Below, one piece after another: positions 52,306-60,987 of a stretch of DNA of 64,000 bases. Numbering within the stretch: the stretch's first letter is position 1; each line of letters opens with the position of its first letter. The DNA is from Sphingobacteriaceae bacterium (GTDB lineage: Bacteria > Bacteroidota > Bacteroidia > Sphingobacteriales > Sphingobacteriaceae), in the NCBI GenBank assembly GCA_017745075.1, contig JAGIAD010000006.1, forward strand, positions 1 through 64,000. Direction: 5' to 3'. Both the position numbers and the translations under genes were made by a program. Below the pieces are notes generated by a model, which worked only from the letters and a program-made list of their open reading frames with translations, searched no databases and was not told the origin of the DNA.

Positions 52306-52403
52306 TCGTCACCCAGAATTTAGTTCAGGGTCTGATGAAAGGTGTAATAATTAGGGCTTCGCAGGTCTGCATGATAGATACTGAAATAAATTCAGCATGA
52401 CGA
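52306..52403. repeat. dispersed hairpin repeat, CACCCTGA type
   Basis: CGTCACCCAGAATTTAGTTC then AGGGTCTGATG and, after an insert, GATACTGAAATAAATTCAGC then ATGACG. Related to 5719, 45457 and 54175. Confidence 0.7.
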
Positions 52404-52415
52404 TTGATTAAAAAC

Positions 52416-52766
52416 CTATTTCAAAAAATCTTCCCTGTGCGGGTTAAAAACATCAACCAGTAGTCCTGCTTCCAAACATAACACACCGTGAAATACGTTC
52501 GATGGAGCAAAGAACACATCTCCTTCATTCAATACCTTTTTGTCTTCGCCCATCGTTACTTCAAAACTTCCTTTGGCTACATAACTCATCTGTAAATGCG
52601 GGTGGTTGTGAACGGTGCCAATGGCGTCTTTTTCAAATTCTACTTTAATCAGCATCAGGTTGTTATCGTAAGCCATGATTTTGCGCTTAACGCCTGCACC
52701 TAAATCTTCCCAGTCGATATTGCTGTCTGAAATTAATGCCTGGTTACTTAAGTCTTTGAAATTCAT
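52416..52766 (-). CDS. cupin-domain protein
   Basis: 116 residues. Cupin motif 1 with VHNHPHLQMSYVAKGSFEVT (metal-binding His residues) and motif 2 with EGDVFFAPSNVFHGVLCLE. A small single-domain cupin, metal-binding, perhaps an isomerase or regulatory sensor of sugars. No partner gene identifies it. The composite repeat at 52781 begins 15 bases upstream of its start. Confidence 0.85.
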   Translation of the reverse strand: MNFKDLSNQALISDSNIDWEDLGAGVKRKIMAYDNNLMLIKVEFEKDAIGTVHNHPHLQMSYVAKGSFEVTMGEDKKVLNEGDVFFAPSNVFHGVLCLEAGLLVDVFNPHREDFLK

Positions 52767-52780
52767 TTTTTATAAGTTAG

Positions 52781-53003
52781 GTCACGTTGAGGGATAATTT
52801 ATTATATAAAAATCAATATGATTGACAGCTCTCTCCTAAGGCGTCATTTCGAGCGGAGTGCAACGCAGTCGAGAACCACGTAGTGCTCAGCGGAGCTAAA
52901 TCTGTCTTGATAGATTTCTCCATTTCGTTACCGATGAAAAATCGGCACGCTCCAGTCGAAATGACGATTCTTCTATAGGGACCGTCAATGGTGGCCTGTC
53001 GAA
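52781..53003. repeat. composite hairpin repeat, CATTTCGAGCGG core with shared flanks, copy 2
   Basis: Left flank GTCACGTTGAGGGATAATTT with ATATAAAAATCAATA and GACAG matches 32761-32808. Core GCGTCATTTCGAGCGGAGTG to CACGCTCCAGTCGAAATGAC (52841-52965) matches 17062. The right flank CCGTCAATGGTGGCCTGTC (52982-53000) matches 17202 and 32956. It fills most of the 309-base gap. Confidence 0.82.
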
Positions 53004-53075
53004 GGACTTTCTCTTTCTGTCCGTAGAGTTAAGCGCAGCGTTTCTGCGGACAGATTGCGGTTAAATGAAGGATGA

Positions 53076-54161
53076 TTATTTCAGCCCTTCAATTCCTAAT
53101 TTCTCTGCCAGTTCATTCAGGTCGTTAACCACCACATCAATCAGTGGGATACCGTTAATTTTCCTTTCCTGCTCGAATTCATATTCAGGCTCACCCGGAA
53201 TAATTACTTTTTTATCAGGATCGATGGTTTTTGCACTTTTAAAGCGTTCTACCCAATTATCGAGGTGGTTTTTAAATTCCTCAGCCGGCCTGAAACCATC
53301 CACACGCATGGCCCCTAAAAAGTGACCCAAACCTTCGCCAACCGGATTTGCCGAAGGTTCTAAAAAAGCAACAAATGGCGGTACCCATGGCCCATAATTG
53401 GCTCCCGATAGCACTGCCGATAAAATATCAACTGTTGCACCCAAACCATAACCCTTGTGGCTCCCGTGGTCTTTATCGCTGCCTAATGGTAACAGCGAAC
53501 CACCATTTTTTAATTCGTTCGGATTAGTGGAGCTCTCGCCCGTTTTATCCTGTACCCAGCCATCAGGGATACTTTTATTGGCCCTTTGGGCGATTTCGAG
53601 CTTGCCATTGGCTGCTGCTGCTGTGGCCATATCTACAATAACCGGTGGATATTTACCTGCCGGAAAAGCATAACACATGGGGTTGGTACCCAATAAACGC
53701 TCGTTGGCATAGGTAGGGGCAACCAGCGGACTGGCGTTGGTCATGCTGATACCAATCATATCTTTTTCTACCGCCATCAAAGCATGGTAGCCCGCAATGC
53801 CGTAATGGTTCGAATTTTTTACCGATACCCAGCCACTGCCATATTTTTCTGCCTTTTCTATGGCTACCTGCATGGCAAATGGTGCCACAACCAGACCTAA
53901 TCCGGCATCGCCATCGATGGTTGCCGTAGTGGGGGTTTCGTGCACAATTTTAATGTCAGGAGTAGCATTTATCCGTTTCTTTTCCCAAAGCCTGACATAA
54001 CCACTTAAACGGGCAACGCCATGCGAATCGATGCCGCGTAAATCAGAGCGAATCAAAACATCGGTAGCCAGTTCGGCATGTGCATCAGAACAGCCTATTT
54101 TTTTAAAAACGTTATAGGTAAAGGCTCTCAGGTTGGTTTCAGAAAAGGTGATGAAGTTCAT
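53076..54161 (-). CDS. Ldh-family (malate/L-lactate/ureidoglycolate-type) NAD(P)-dependent oxidoreductase
   Basis: 361 residues. RSDLRGIDSHGVARLSGYV, SNHYGIAGYHALMA, MTNASPLVAPTYANERLLGT, NPMCYAFPAG and the DHGSHKGYGLG stretch are family motifs of the Ldh_2 group (MdhII, ComC, AllD, YlbC). It interconverts a 2-hydroxy acid and a 2-oxo acid with NAD(P). The exact substrate is unknown. Starts at the ATG at 54159-54161; monocistronic. Confidence 0.88.
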   Translation of the reverse strand: MNFITFSETNLRAFTYNVFKKIGCSDAHAELATDVLIRSDLRGIDSHGVARLSGYVRLWEKKRINATPDIKIVHETPTTATIDGDAGLGLVVAPFAMQVAIEKAEKYGSGWVSVKNSNHYGIAGYHALMAVEKDMIGISMTNASPLVAPTYANERLLGTNPMCYAFPAGKYPPVIVDMATAAAANGKLEIAQRANKSIPDGWVQDKTGESSTNPNELKNGGSLLPLGSDKDHGSHKGYGLGATVDILSAVLSGANYGPWVPPFVAFLEPSANPVGEGLGHFLGAMRVDGFRPAEEFKNHLDNWVERFKSAKTIDPDKKVIIPGEPEYEFEQERKINGIPLIDVVVNDLNELAEKLGIEGLK

Positions 54162-54174
54162 AGTATACTATTTG

Positions 54175-54249
54175 TCGTCACCCTGTCCCGATTTTACATC
54201 GGGATCAGGGTCTTTCTTAATAGATGCTGAAACAAGCTCAGCATGACGA
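54175..54249. repeat. dispersed hairpin repeat, CACCCTGA type
   Basis: CGTCACCCTGTCCCGATTTT then ACATCGGGATCAGGGTCT (paired) and GATGCTGAAACAAGCTCAGC then ATGACG, a double hairpin between two leftward genes. Confidence 0.8.
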
Positions 54250-54262
54250 ATCTAAAAATAAA

Positions 54263-55849
54263 TTATGGTAATAAAACAGTAAAATCGCCGCCCAAAGGTT
54301 CAAAGTTTTCAATGCAGGATGATAAAAAATCTTCTCCGTAATTCACATACATTGGGGCAATATTTAAAATGCGCTCTTGCAATGTACCATTCGGGAAAAG
54401 TCGTTTTTTAACATTATCTATCTGTAAAAGCGCCATTTCGTGTTTCCTTTTTTCGGCCCTGAACAGTTTCTTTTCCAGATTGGCCAGCAAATGGTTGGTA
54501 CGTTGTTTGGCCGTATCTGTGGATACAGATAGCGTTTTGTCTATTTTGTAAGCGTTCAGCTTAATCTGGTCGAAAATGCTGTTAATGGCCCGGGTTTCGT
54601 CGGCTAAACTGAGTTGGGCAGTTGTATTGCGCTTTACCCATATGTTTTTTAGTTCTTCAACCGGCAGGAAAATGTCTTCCAAAGAAAAGCCCAGTTTATA
54701 TAAATTCTCCGCACTGCGTTTGTCGATCACTAAAGCCGAATTACGTAACAGTAAAACCGGGAAATCCACCTTGTAGTAATCGAAATTGGCTTTCAGCTGC
54801 ATCCAGTAAGCCACCTCAGCGCCACCACCAATATAGGCAATGTTAGGTAAAATTACTTCCTGGTACATGGGCCGCATCACTACATTCGGACTAAAACGCT
54901 CCGGGTGAGATTCAATTTCAGCTAAAAGCCCGGCTTCAGTAAAACTAATATTGGTATGGTTTACCTGGTATTTCCCTTGCTCAAAAATCAGGCGTTCACG
55001 AAGGTTGTCGTTCAGGTAAAAGAAATTGATGTCGCGGCCATTCACCTGCGTTTTATAACCTAAATCTTCCAGGTTTTGCGAACTCGTTTCAATATTGCGG
55101 GCACTGTTGTGGTGTACAATGTCTTCGGCAATAATATTGGCAAATTGTTTTTTCAGGCGGGCATCATCAGCATTTACAATCACCAGCCCATATTTTTCGA
55201 AGAGGCTATTGACTAAAAAGCGGGTGGCATCGGCAAGGTTATCATGGTGCAGGTAAGCCTGCTCAACCAGTTTGGCAATGCGTTTTCCGTTTTTCGAAAT
55301 GCCCAGGTAACCTTTATAGGCTGTTACTGCTGCGGCCACGGTTTTGGTACTTAACCTGCCTGTAGCCCCATTGGTTTGCTGTATCCAGCTGATGTTTTTC
55401 TCATCAACACTTACATGATTAATTTCATCAAAATCATGATCCTCTGTAGCCATCCAATAAATAGGAACAAAGTTTTTATCCGGATGCGCAATCTGTAGCT
55501 CAATGGCTAAATTTATGGTGGTTACAATTTTGTAGATAAAATAAAGCGGGCCGGTGAATAAATTTAACTGGTGACCAGTAGTTACCGTAAAAGTATTATC
55601 GAGACCTAAAAGTTCAATATTTTTGATAACCGATTTATTGGGCTGCAAATGCTGATACTGATCCTGTAAAACCTGTACTAAAGTGGAGCGGTTACCTGTA
55701 AAATTTCTACGCTCTATTGCACTGGCTAAACCTGCCATATCAGGACGGTAACTGTAAAAAGCTTTAAGCTGTTCTTTGTTGTTAATATAATCTAAAACCA
55801 GTTTAGAAAATGATCCGGTTTCCTGATATGAGATATATTTTGCCTGCAT
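54263..55849 (-). CDS. bshC: bacillithiol synthase, cysteine-adding enzyme
   Basis: 528 residues, normal length. It joins cysteine to glucosaminyl-malate in the last step of bacillithiol synthesis. TVTTGHQLNLFTGPLYFIYK, VPIYWMATEDHDFDEINH and GGGAEVAYWMQLKANF are conserved nucleotide- and sugar-pocket segments. A coiled coil lies around residues 430-480. bshA and bshB are not in this window. Monocistronic, with the fucosidase gene upstream on the same strand but 70 bases away. Confidence 0.93.
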   Translation of the reverse strand: MQAKYISYQETGSFSKLVLDYINNKEQLKAFYSYRPDMAGLASAIERRNFTGNRSTLVQVLQDQYQHLQPNKSVIKNIELLGLDNTFTVTTGHQLNLFTGPLYFIYKIVTTINLAIELQIAHPDKNFVPIYWMATEDHDFDEINHVSVDEKNISWIQQTNGATGRLSTKTVAAAVTAYKGYLGISKNGKRIAKLVEQAYLHHDNLADATRFLVNSLFEKYGLVIVNADDARLKKQFANIIAEDIVHHNSARNIETSSQNLEDLGYKTQVNGRDINFFYLNDNLRERLIFEQGKYQVNHTNISFTEAGLLAEIESHPERFSPNVVMRPMYQEVILPNIAYIGGGAEVAYWMQLKANFDYYKVDFPVLLLRNSALVIDKRSAENLYKLGFSLEDIFLPVEELKNIWVKRNTTAQLSLADETRAINSIFDQIKLNAYKIDKTLSVSTDTAKQRTNHLLANLEKKLFRAEKRKHEMALLQIDNVKKRLFPNGTLQERILNIAPMYVNYGEDFLSSCIENFEPLGGDFTVLLP

Positions 55850-55919
55850 GATGTGCGAAAGTAATGCAATTTAAGGATAATTGTAAAGTACGCTAACTAT
55901 TTTACATTCGTTAAATAAA

Positions 55920-57764
55920 TTATAAATTGCTTTCTATTGCCCCAACTTTTTCCCTGTACAAATCAATCGGGCCATCAAGCAGTACGGCAATTACCGTTAG
56001 CTCCTTATCTAATTTATCTTCCGGTATCGGGATGTAAACAATGCCGGGGATTTTGCTCCAGTACAGTTTGTTATAAATTTCGTGGTTAAGCATTGTGCCT
56101 TCGCCAACCACCCTGATGCGGCTGATGTTATTTTTTAAGCCTTTAATGGCAATAGGGCCTGTTGGTTTTCCTTCAACAAAAAGATAAAGTGTCTGTTTAT
56201 CGGCAGAAAGTGCGGTATTGCCTTGATAATGACCACTTGGGATGCCTTTGCCAGTTTTGTAAAGTGCTTCGGCATTTTTGATTACCCAATTGCTAATCTT
56301 TTGATCAGCATTTTTAATGCCGGGATTAAAGTCCAAACCATCTGCAGGTAAACTGGTATTTTGAAATACATTTACACCGGCATTTAAATTACCAGCCAGT
56401 TTATTCAGGTTTAAGTTGGTTAAACCGCGTTGTTTGGGTGCAGCATACAGGTCTGCCAGCGAAAGGGTTTCGGGTTTTTCTTCAGTCAGTTGGATAGGGC
56501 CGTTTAACGATACTTTTACAACAGTTACATCGCTATCGAAATCTGCTTCCTTAAAATTAAGGAGATAATCTGTTTCGTTTAACTTAATTGTGTAGGGCTG
56601 CGCTTTATTACCAACCACTTCAATTTTGTTGATTTTCGATTTGATACCCGATAATAAAATGCCATTTTTTGTTTTATAATCGAGATACAGGTACAATACA
56701 TCTCTGCTTTTAGATAAAGTTGTTTTCCCGTCAATGTGCCCGCCTGGGATTCCTGCTTGTGTACCATAAATGGCTTCAGCGTGTTTTTGAGTCCAGCGGC
56801 CTAAGCCTTTTAAAATTTCGACCTGTTCGGCTGCAATGGTTCCGTCGGCTTTGGGACCAATATCGAGTAATAAATTGCCTCCCATACTAATGCAGTCAAC
56901 CAAAGTACGGATAATCATATTAGCCGATTTGTAGTGCTTATCATAAGGCTGGTATCCCCACGAATCGTTCATGGTATAACACAATTCCCACTCTGGCGAT
57001 GCAGGTCTTACCACCGGCACACCCTGTTCGGGGGTATCGTAATCGCCATGACCATTTAAACGCGAATTGATGATCACGTTTGGATTTACCTTACGCAGGT
57101 TTTCCAATATGTTTTTGGCCTGCCACTCTTCACCGCTATGTTCCCAGTCGCCATCAAACCAAACTAAATCCGGATTGTACTGGTTAGAGAGTTCATTAAG
57201 CTGTCCCTGAAAGTAATTTTGGAATTTTTTAAAGCGGGCCGGATCCTGTTTATAATCGTAACGCTTGCGATCGCGTGTAAAACCATCATAATCAATATAG
57301 CTCCAGTCGGGTAGCGAAAAATATAAACCGGTTTTAAGCCCCGATTTTTTAAGATTGGCAACAAATGGCGTAATTAAATCTTTTTTAGCGGTACTATACT
57401 TTACTGTTGTGGTGGCATTGGGCATTTTACTGTCCCAAAGCGCTACACCATCGTGGTGTTTCGTGGTAATTACTGCATATTTCGCGCCGCTTTCTTTAAT
57501 CAGATTTACCCATTCTGCAGGCTGATATTTGGCGGCGTTAAAACCATCAAGCTGTTTCATGTAAGCATCGTGGTTAATATAATTATTAAAGAACGACCAC
57601 GATTCGGAAATACCATTTACAGAATAAATACCCCAGTGGATAAAAATACCCAGTTTGGCATCGGCAAACCATTGCATTTTTGGGTTTGAAGCGGCTTGTT
57701 GAGCAGATAAATTAAGGCCAGACGATAACAGGAAAAAAATAATATAAAGCTTTAAATAACGCAT
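55920..57764 (-). CDS. secreted GH29 alpha-L-fucosidase
   Basis: 614 residues. Signal peptide (LYIIFFLLSSGLNLSA, cut before QQAAS). The catalytic barrel has KLGIFIHWGIYSV, KYAVITTKHHDGVALWDSK and PDLVWFDGDW with Asp204 as the probable nucleophile. It removes terminal alpha-L-fucose from glycans. The C-terminal region (about 330-614) holds two similar beta units, each with a SGHYQGNT- or GGHIDGKT-type loop and SKSRDVLYLYLDYKTKNG / SADKQTLYLFVEGKPTG, an internal duplication. Together with the PNGase gene at 15114 it suggests use of host or food glycoproteins, but the two genes are 40 kb apart. Confidence 0.9.
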   Translation of the reverse strand: MRYLKLYIIFFLLSSGLNLSAQQAASNPKMQWFADAKLGIFIHWGIYSVNGISESWSFFNNYINHDAYMKQLDGFNAAKYQPAEWVNLIKESGAKYAVITTKHHDGVALWDSKMPNATTTVKYSTAKKDLITPFVANLKKSGLKTGLYFSLPDWSYIDYDGFTRDRKRYDYKQDPARFKKFQNYFQGQLNELSNQYNPDLVWFDGDWEHSGEEWQAKNILENLRKVNPNVIINSRLNGHGDYDTPEQGVPVVRPASPEWELCYTMNDSWGYQPYDKHYKSANMIIRTLVDCISMGGNLLLDIGPKADGTIAAEQVEILKGLGRWTQKHAEAIYGTQAGIPGGHIDGKTTLSKSRDVLYLYLDYKTKNGILLSGIKSKINKIEVVGNKAQPYTIKLNETDYLLNFKEADFDSDVTVVKVSLNGPIQLTEEKPETLSLADLYAAPKQRGLTNLNLNKLAGNLNAGVNVFQNTSLPADGLDFNPGIKNADQKISNWVIKNAEALYKTGKGIPSGHYQGNTALSADKQTLYLFVEGKPTGPIAIKGLKNNISRIRVVGEGTMLNHEIYNKLYWSKIPGIVYIPIPEDKLDKELTVIAVLLDGPIDLYREKVGAIESNL

Positions 57765-58133
57765 AATATTTGGTTGTGCAATAAGCGTTAAATATAAGGC
57801 TTTATCGGCTGGTTTTATATGAAAAACGCGCTTTATTTGATGTTTGGTCGGTATTTTTTATCCTATTGAAAGAAAATGATTTGAATATAAAAGATTTATT
57901 TATTCTGGCGCCAATCAGGTGAAAATTATGCTCCTGCCGGTGAGATACCAACTGGTAGATCAAAAAGGGGAGAATGGGAATGATGGTTAGCCTCCTAGTT
58001 GTTTTCGTGATAAAAGATGTAGTATACCGTTCTACCGGAACGCATCCCGGGTAGCAAATAACAGCATGTTAATTGCAAAAAAAAGCCGCCCCAAAAAATC
58101 GGGACGGCTCGTCAAAATATTTGGTTTAGTGAT
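57765..58133. other. gap upstream of fucosidase holding the helicase terminator
   Basis: About 370 bases. AT-rich start with probable fucosidase promoter sequences that I cannot place exactly; then a mixed stretch with no recognised repeat. The final part holds the terminator at 58077-58109. Confidence 0.4.
58077..58109 (-). terminator. intrinsic terminator of the helicase gene
   Basis: On the minus strand AGCCGTCCC, an ATTTTTTG loop, GGGGCGGCT and eight Ts, one mismatch in the stem. 25 bases beyond the helicase stop. Confidence 0.82.
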
Positions 58134-59984
58134 TTACCATTTTTTACGGCGCTCACCGCTTCCGCTTTCTCTGCGTCCGCTGCCACCTTTATCTTCACGG
58201 CTACGACCAGAAAAATCTCTGAAACCGCCACCGCTGTTTCCGCCTTCACGTCTTCCACCGCCTGATCTTCTGTCGCCACCACGGTATCCACCACCACCGC
58301 TTCTGCGTTCACCGCCGAAACCACCACGTCTGTCACCGCCACCGCGTCTTTCACCACCGCCATCACCGCTTCTTTCGATGCGCACCTGGCGGCCATTAAA
58401 TTCAACTGATTTAAAGCCTTCAAAAACTTTGTCAGCAACAGCATCTTCTACCTCAAAGAAAGAGAAAACACCTTTTAAATCAATTTTACCAACGCTTTTA
58501 CCACTAATTTTTCCGTTGTTACAGATAAATGATAACATATCGCCGCGGGTAAATTCATCTACCGAACCTAAGTTGATAAATAAACGGGTATAGCCCTCGC
58601 TGCCACGTCCGCGTCTTTCGCCACGTTCACCTCTTTCGCCACGATCATCACCAGCCGGAGCATTTAAATCAGGTGCTTTCGAGTAGTATTCCAAGAAACG
58701 GTTAAACTCTAAAGAAGCAAAACGTTTAATTACGTCTTCTTTGCTTAGATCAGCAAATTCGTCCATAATACGCGGAATGTACTGATCGATCTGTTCGTTG
58801 TTAACCTCTACATTATGTACTTTATGTACCAAAGAGAACAATTGTTTTTCGCAAACATCGAAACCGGTAGGCAGTTCGGCTTTGGTAAATTGTTTACCAA
58901 TAATGCGCTCTAACTGACGGATTTTGCCCAGTTCTTTAGAGTTGATGATACAGATAGAAACACCGGTTTTGCCCGCACGGCCGGTACGGCCTGAACGGTG
59001 GGTATAACTTTCAATCTCATCAGGTAAAGAATAGTTGATTACGTGTGTTACATTGTTTACATCGATACCACGCGCAGCAACATCGGTAGCAATCAGCAAC
59101 TGCATGTTACGCTCGCGGAAACGTTGCATTACCTTATCACGTTGTTGTTGCGATAAATCGCCGTGTAGTGCATCTGCATTGTAACCATCTTTAATTAAAT
59201 GCTCAGCAATATCCTGGGTATCTAATTTCGTTTTGCAGAAAACAACACCAAAAATGTCGGGGTTAAAATCTACAATACGTTTTAAGGCTGCGTATTTATC
59301 GCGTGCACGAACAATATAATATTCGTGATCGATGTTTACGTTACCTGTATTTTTGGTGCCCATGGTTAGCTCGATCGGGTTATCCATATAGTTTTTAGCT
59401 ATACGGCGAACTTCCGACGGCATGGTAGCCGAGAATAACCAGGTTTTTTTGTCATCAGGAGTGGTTGATAAAATGTCGTTGATGTCGTCCTGGAAACCCA
59501 TGTTCAACATCTCGTCAGCTTCATCAAGCACAACATATTTAACATTTGAAAAATCAATGGCTTTGCGGCCAATGATATCCAACATACGGCCGGGCGTGGC
59601 CACTACGATCTGAACGCCTTGGCGTATTTCGCGTAGTTGTTGCATAATGTTCGCACCACCGTAAACGGCAACTACGTGAGCATTAGCAATGTTTTTAGAA
59701 AAGTTTTTAAGGTCGTTAGCGATTTGTAAACATAACTCACGGGTAGGGCATAAGATCAATGCCTGTGGTTTAGTTAATTTAAAATCGATTAGTTCTAACA
59801 GCGGCAAACCAAATGCGGCTGTTTTTCCTGTTCCTGTTTGGGCCAAACCAACAAAATCGTTAGTGCCCTCTAACAGTACAGGAATACTTTGCTCCTGAAT
59901 CGGCGTTGGATTTTCGAATCCAAGGTCCTTTACGGCATTAACGACGTCATCACTTATCCCCAATAATTGAAATGGGTTTGTCAT
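58134..59984 (-). CDS. DEAD-box RNA helicase with DbpA-type RNA-binding domain and RGG tail
   Basis: 616 residues. Q motif GFENPTPIQEQSIP, Walker A AQTGTGKTAAF, VLDEADEML, SATMP, and HRSGRTGRAGKTG complete the helicase core (to about 370). A DbpA-like RNA-binding domain follows (about 470-545, YTRLFINLGSVDEFTRGD), then an Arg-Gly-rich tail of about 70 residues rich in GGG and RR. A CsdA/DeaD-like role in ribosome assembly and cold RNA remodelling is expected. The opposite strand of the tail carries a proline-rich frame that is a shadow. Confidence 0.93.
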   Translation of the reverse strand: MTNPFQLLGISDDVVNAVKDLGFENPTPIQEQSIPVLLEGTNDFVGLAQTGTGKTAAFGLPLLELIDFKLTKPQALILCPTRELCLQIANDLKNFSKNIANAHVVAVYGGANIMQQLREIRQGVQIVVATPGRMLDIIGRKAIDFSNVKYVVLDEADEMLNMGFQDDINDILSTTPDDKKTWLFSATMPSEVRRIAKNYMDNPIELTMGTKNTGNVNIDHEYYIVRARDKYAALKRIVDFNPDIFGVVFCKTKLDTQDIAEHLIKDGYNADALHGDLSQQQRDKVMQRFRERNMQLLIATDVAARGIDVNNVTHVINYSLPDEIESYTHRSGRTGRAGKTGVSICIINSKELGKIRQLERIIGKQFTKAELPTGFDVCEKQLFSLVHKVHNVEVNNEQIDQYIPRIMDEFADLSKEDVIKRFASLEFNRFLEYYSKAPDLNAPAGDDRGERGERGERRGRGSEGYTRLFINLGSVDEFTRGDMLSFICNNGKISGKSVGKIDLKGVFSFFEVEDAVADKVFEGFKSVEFNGRQVRIERSGDGGGERRGGGDRRGGFGGERRSGGGGYRGGDRRSGGGRREGGNSGGGFRDFSGRSREDKGGSGRRESGSGERRKKW

Positions 59985-60183
59985 TCGTCTTTTTATTTTT
60001 TTAATTGAGCCGCAAAGATACGGTTAATATTCCGTATTTCACAGGTAATCAAGTAAATAGTTTTTAAGCTTAATTATTTGGTAATAAGGAGGTAATGTGT
60101 GGTTGGATAATGAAAGATGGAAGATGGGGGAAGGAAGGTGTAATAAAAACGGCGTAAAGTTGGGGACCAAGGAAAAAGAACAC
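59985..60183. other. spacer between helicase start and DUF4293 gene end
   Basis: About 200 bases. The minus-strand helicase promoter should lie in the AT-rich part (59985-60050). A GAAAGATGGAAGATGGGGGA run then AGGAAGGTG at 60110-60140 resembles the purine short-word family. No gene seen. Confidence 0.4.
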
Positions 60184-60240
60184 ACCATATAAGAAAGGTA
60201 AGAACAATAAAGTTTAGTGTACTTATGTTTCTTATATGGT
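60184..60240. repeat. perfect 13-bp inverted repeat
   Basis: ACCATATAAGAAA (60184-60196) and TTTCTTATATGGT (60228-60240) are exact complements around a 31-base loop. It lies just past the DUF4293 stop on its strand; no T run follows, so it is probably a repeat or an RNA-stability element. Confidence 0.8.
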
Positions 60241-60267
60241 TAAATTTATATGCTAATAGCAGTATAG

Positions 60268-60735
60268 TTACCTTAATCTTTCAGCTGATCTGATTAATCT
60301 TTCGTCTTTATTGATTCCGAAAATGGCCAGTACAATAAACAGGATAGCGACGGCTGGCAAATAAGCCCCAATGCCAAAGCTGGCCCCTTCTATGCCACCG
60401 GGAAGTTCTTTTGCATAAACGCTGCACCAAAAAGCAAAACCAATAATTAATATGATCGAAACAATGGCAAAGCGTTTTTGGAAACTTCTCTTTTTATAGT
60501 TGAAAATATTGACGAAACAAATCAGCGCAACAGCAATATTGGCAATCAGCAATGGTAAAGAGACTTCAATATTCAATACCTTCCCGGATTTTCCTTCAAG
60601 GAAATGATGTAGGCCGTTTGTATAAATCTTAGCTTCCGAACCATCAACTGTTTTTGTTGCAATTGGCAAAAACAACATTAAAACCAGGGTTAAAGCCGCT
60701 AAAAAAAGCCATATCGATTGTATTCTTTGTATCAT
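60268..60735 (-). CDS. DUF4293-family membrane protein
   Basis: 155 residues. MIQRIQSIWLFLAALTLVLM is the hallmark N-terminus of DUF4293, a Bacteroidota family with four helices: also IANIAVALICFVNIFNY, RFAIVSIILIIGFAFW and GAYLPAVAILFIVLAIFGI. The C-terminus NKDERLIRSAERLR is the usual cytoplasmic end. Function unknown; it stands alone. Confidence 0.88.
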   Translation of the reverse strand: MIQRIQSIWLFLAALTLVLMLFLPIATKTVDGSEAKIYTNGLHHFLEGKSGKVLNIEVSLPLLIANIAVALICFVNIFNYKKRSFQKRFAIVSIILIIGFAFWCSVYAKELPGGIEGASFGIGAYLPAVAILFIVLAIFGINKDERLIRSAERLR

Positions 60736-60949
60736 GAATGTAAATATATGGGAACAAATCTAGCCTTTTTTGAGAAAAGAAAGAATAAAGTTCTGATGTA
60801 GTGGAGAACTCCATTCAACTGAATTTAAGCTGATGACAGATAGGAGGGATGCAAGATGATCTAAAATCTGTGTTGATCTGTGTGCATCTGTGGTTAAAAG
60901 ATATCTGCCAAACTCCAGGATGTCTAACTCCAAATGCCTAACTCAACGC

Positions 60950-60980
60950 TTTGCCCTTTGCCCGTTAAACTGTACTTTTG
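60950..60980 (+). promoter_or_regulatory. complete -33/-7 promoter of truA
   Basis: TTTG (60950-60953), a 19-base spacer, then TACTTTTG (60973-60980), a good Bacteroidota promoter. It lies downstream of the first in-frame ATG of the truA frame (60934), so that ATG is not used. Confidence 0.7.
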
Positions 60981-60987
60981 CATCGCT

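Noticed and set aside
58066..58593. Rightward proline-rich frame of 175 codons opposite the helicase tail
   Set aside because: It is the complement of the Arg-Gly-rich codons; composition bias explains the open frame.
60934..60987. ATG start at 60934 for truA
   Set aside because: It lies before the promoter and codes for repeat-word residues not like TruA.
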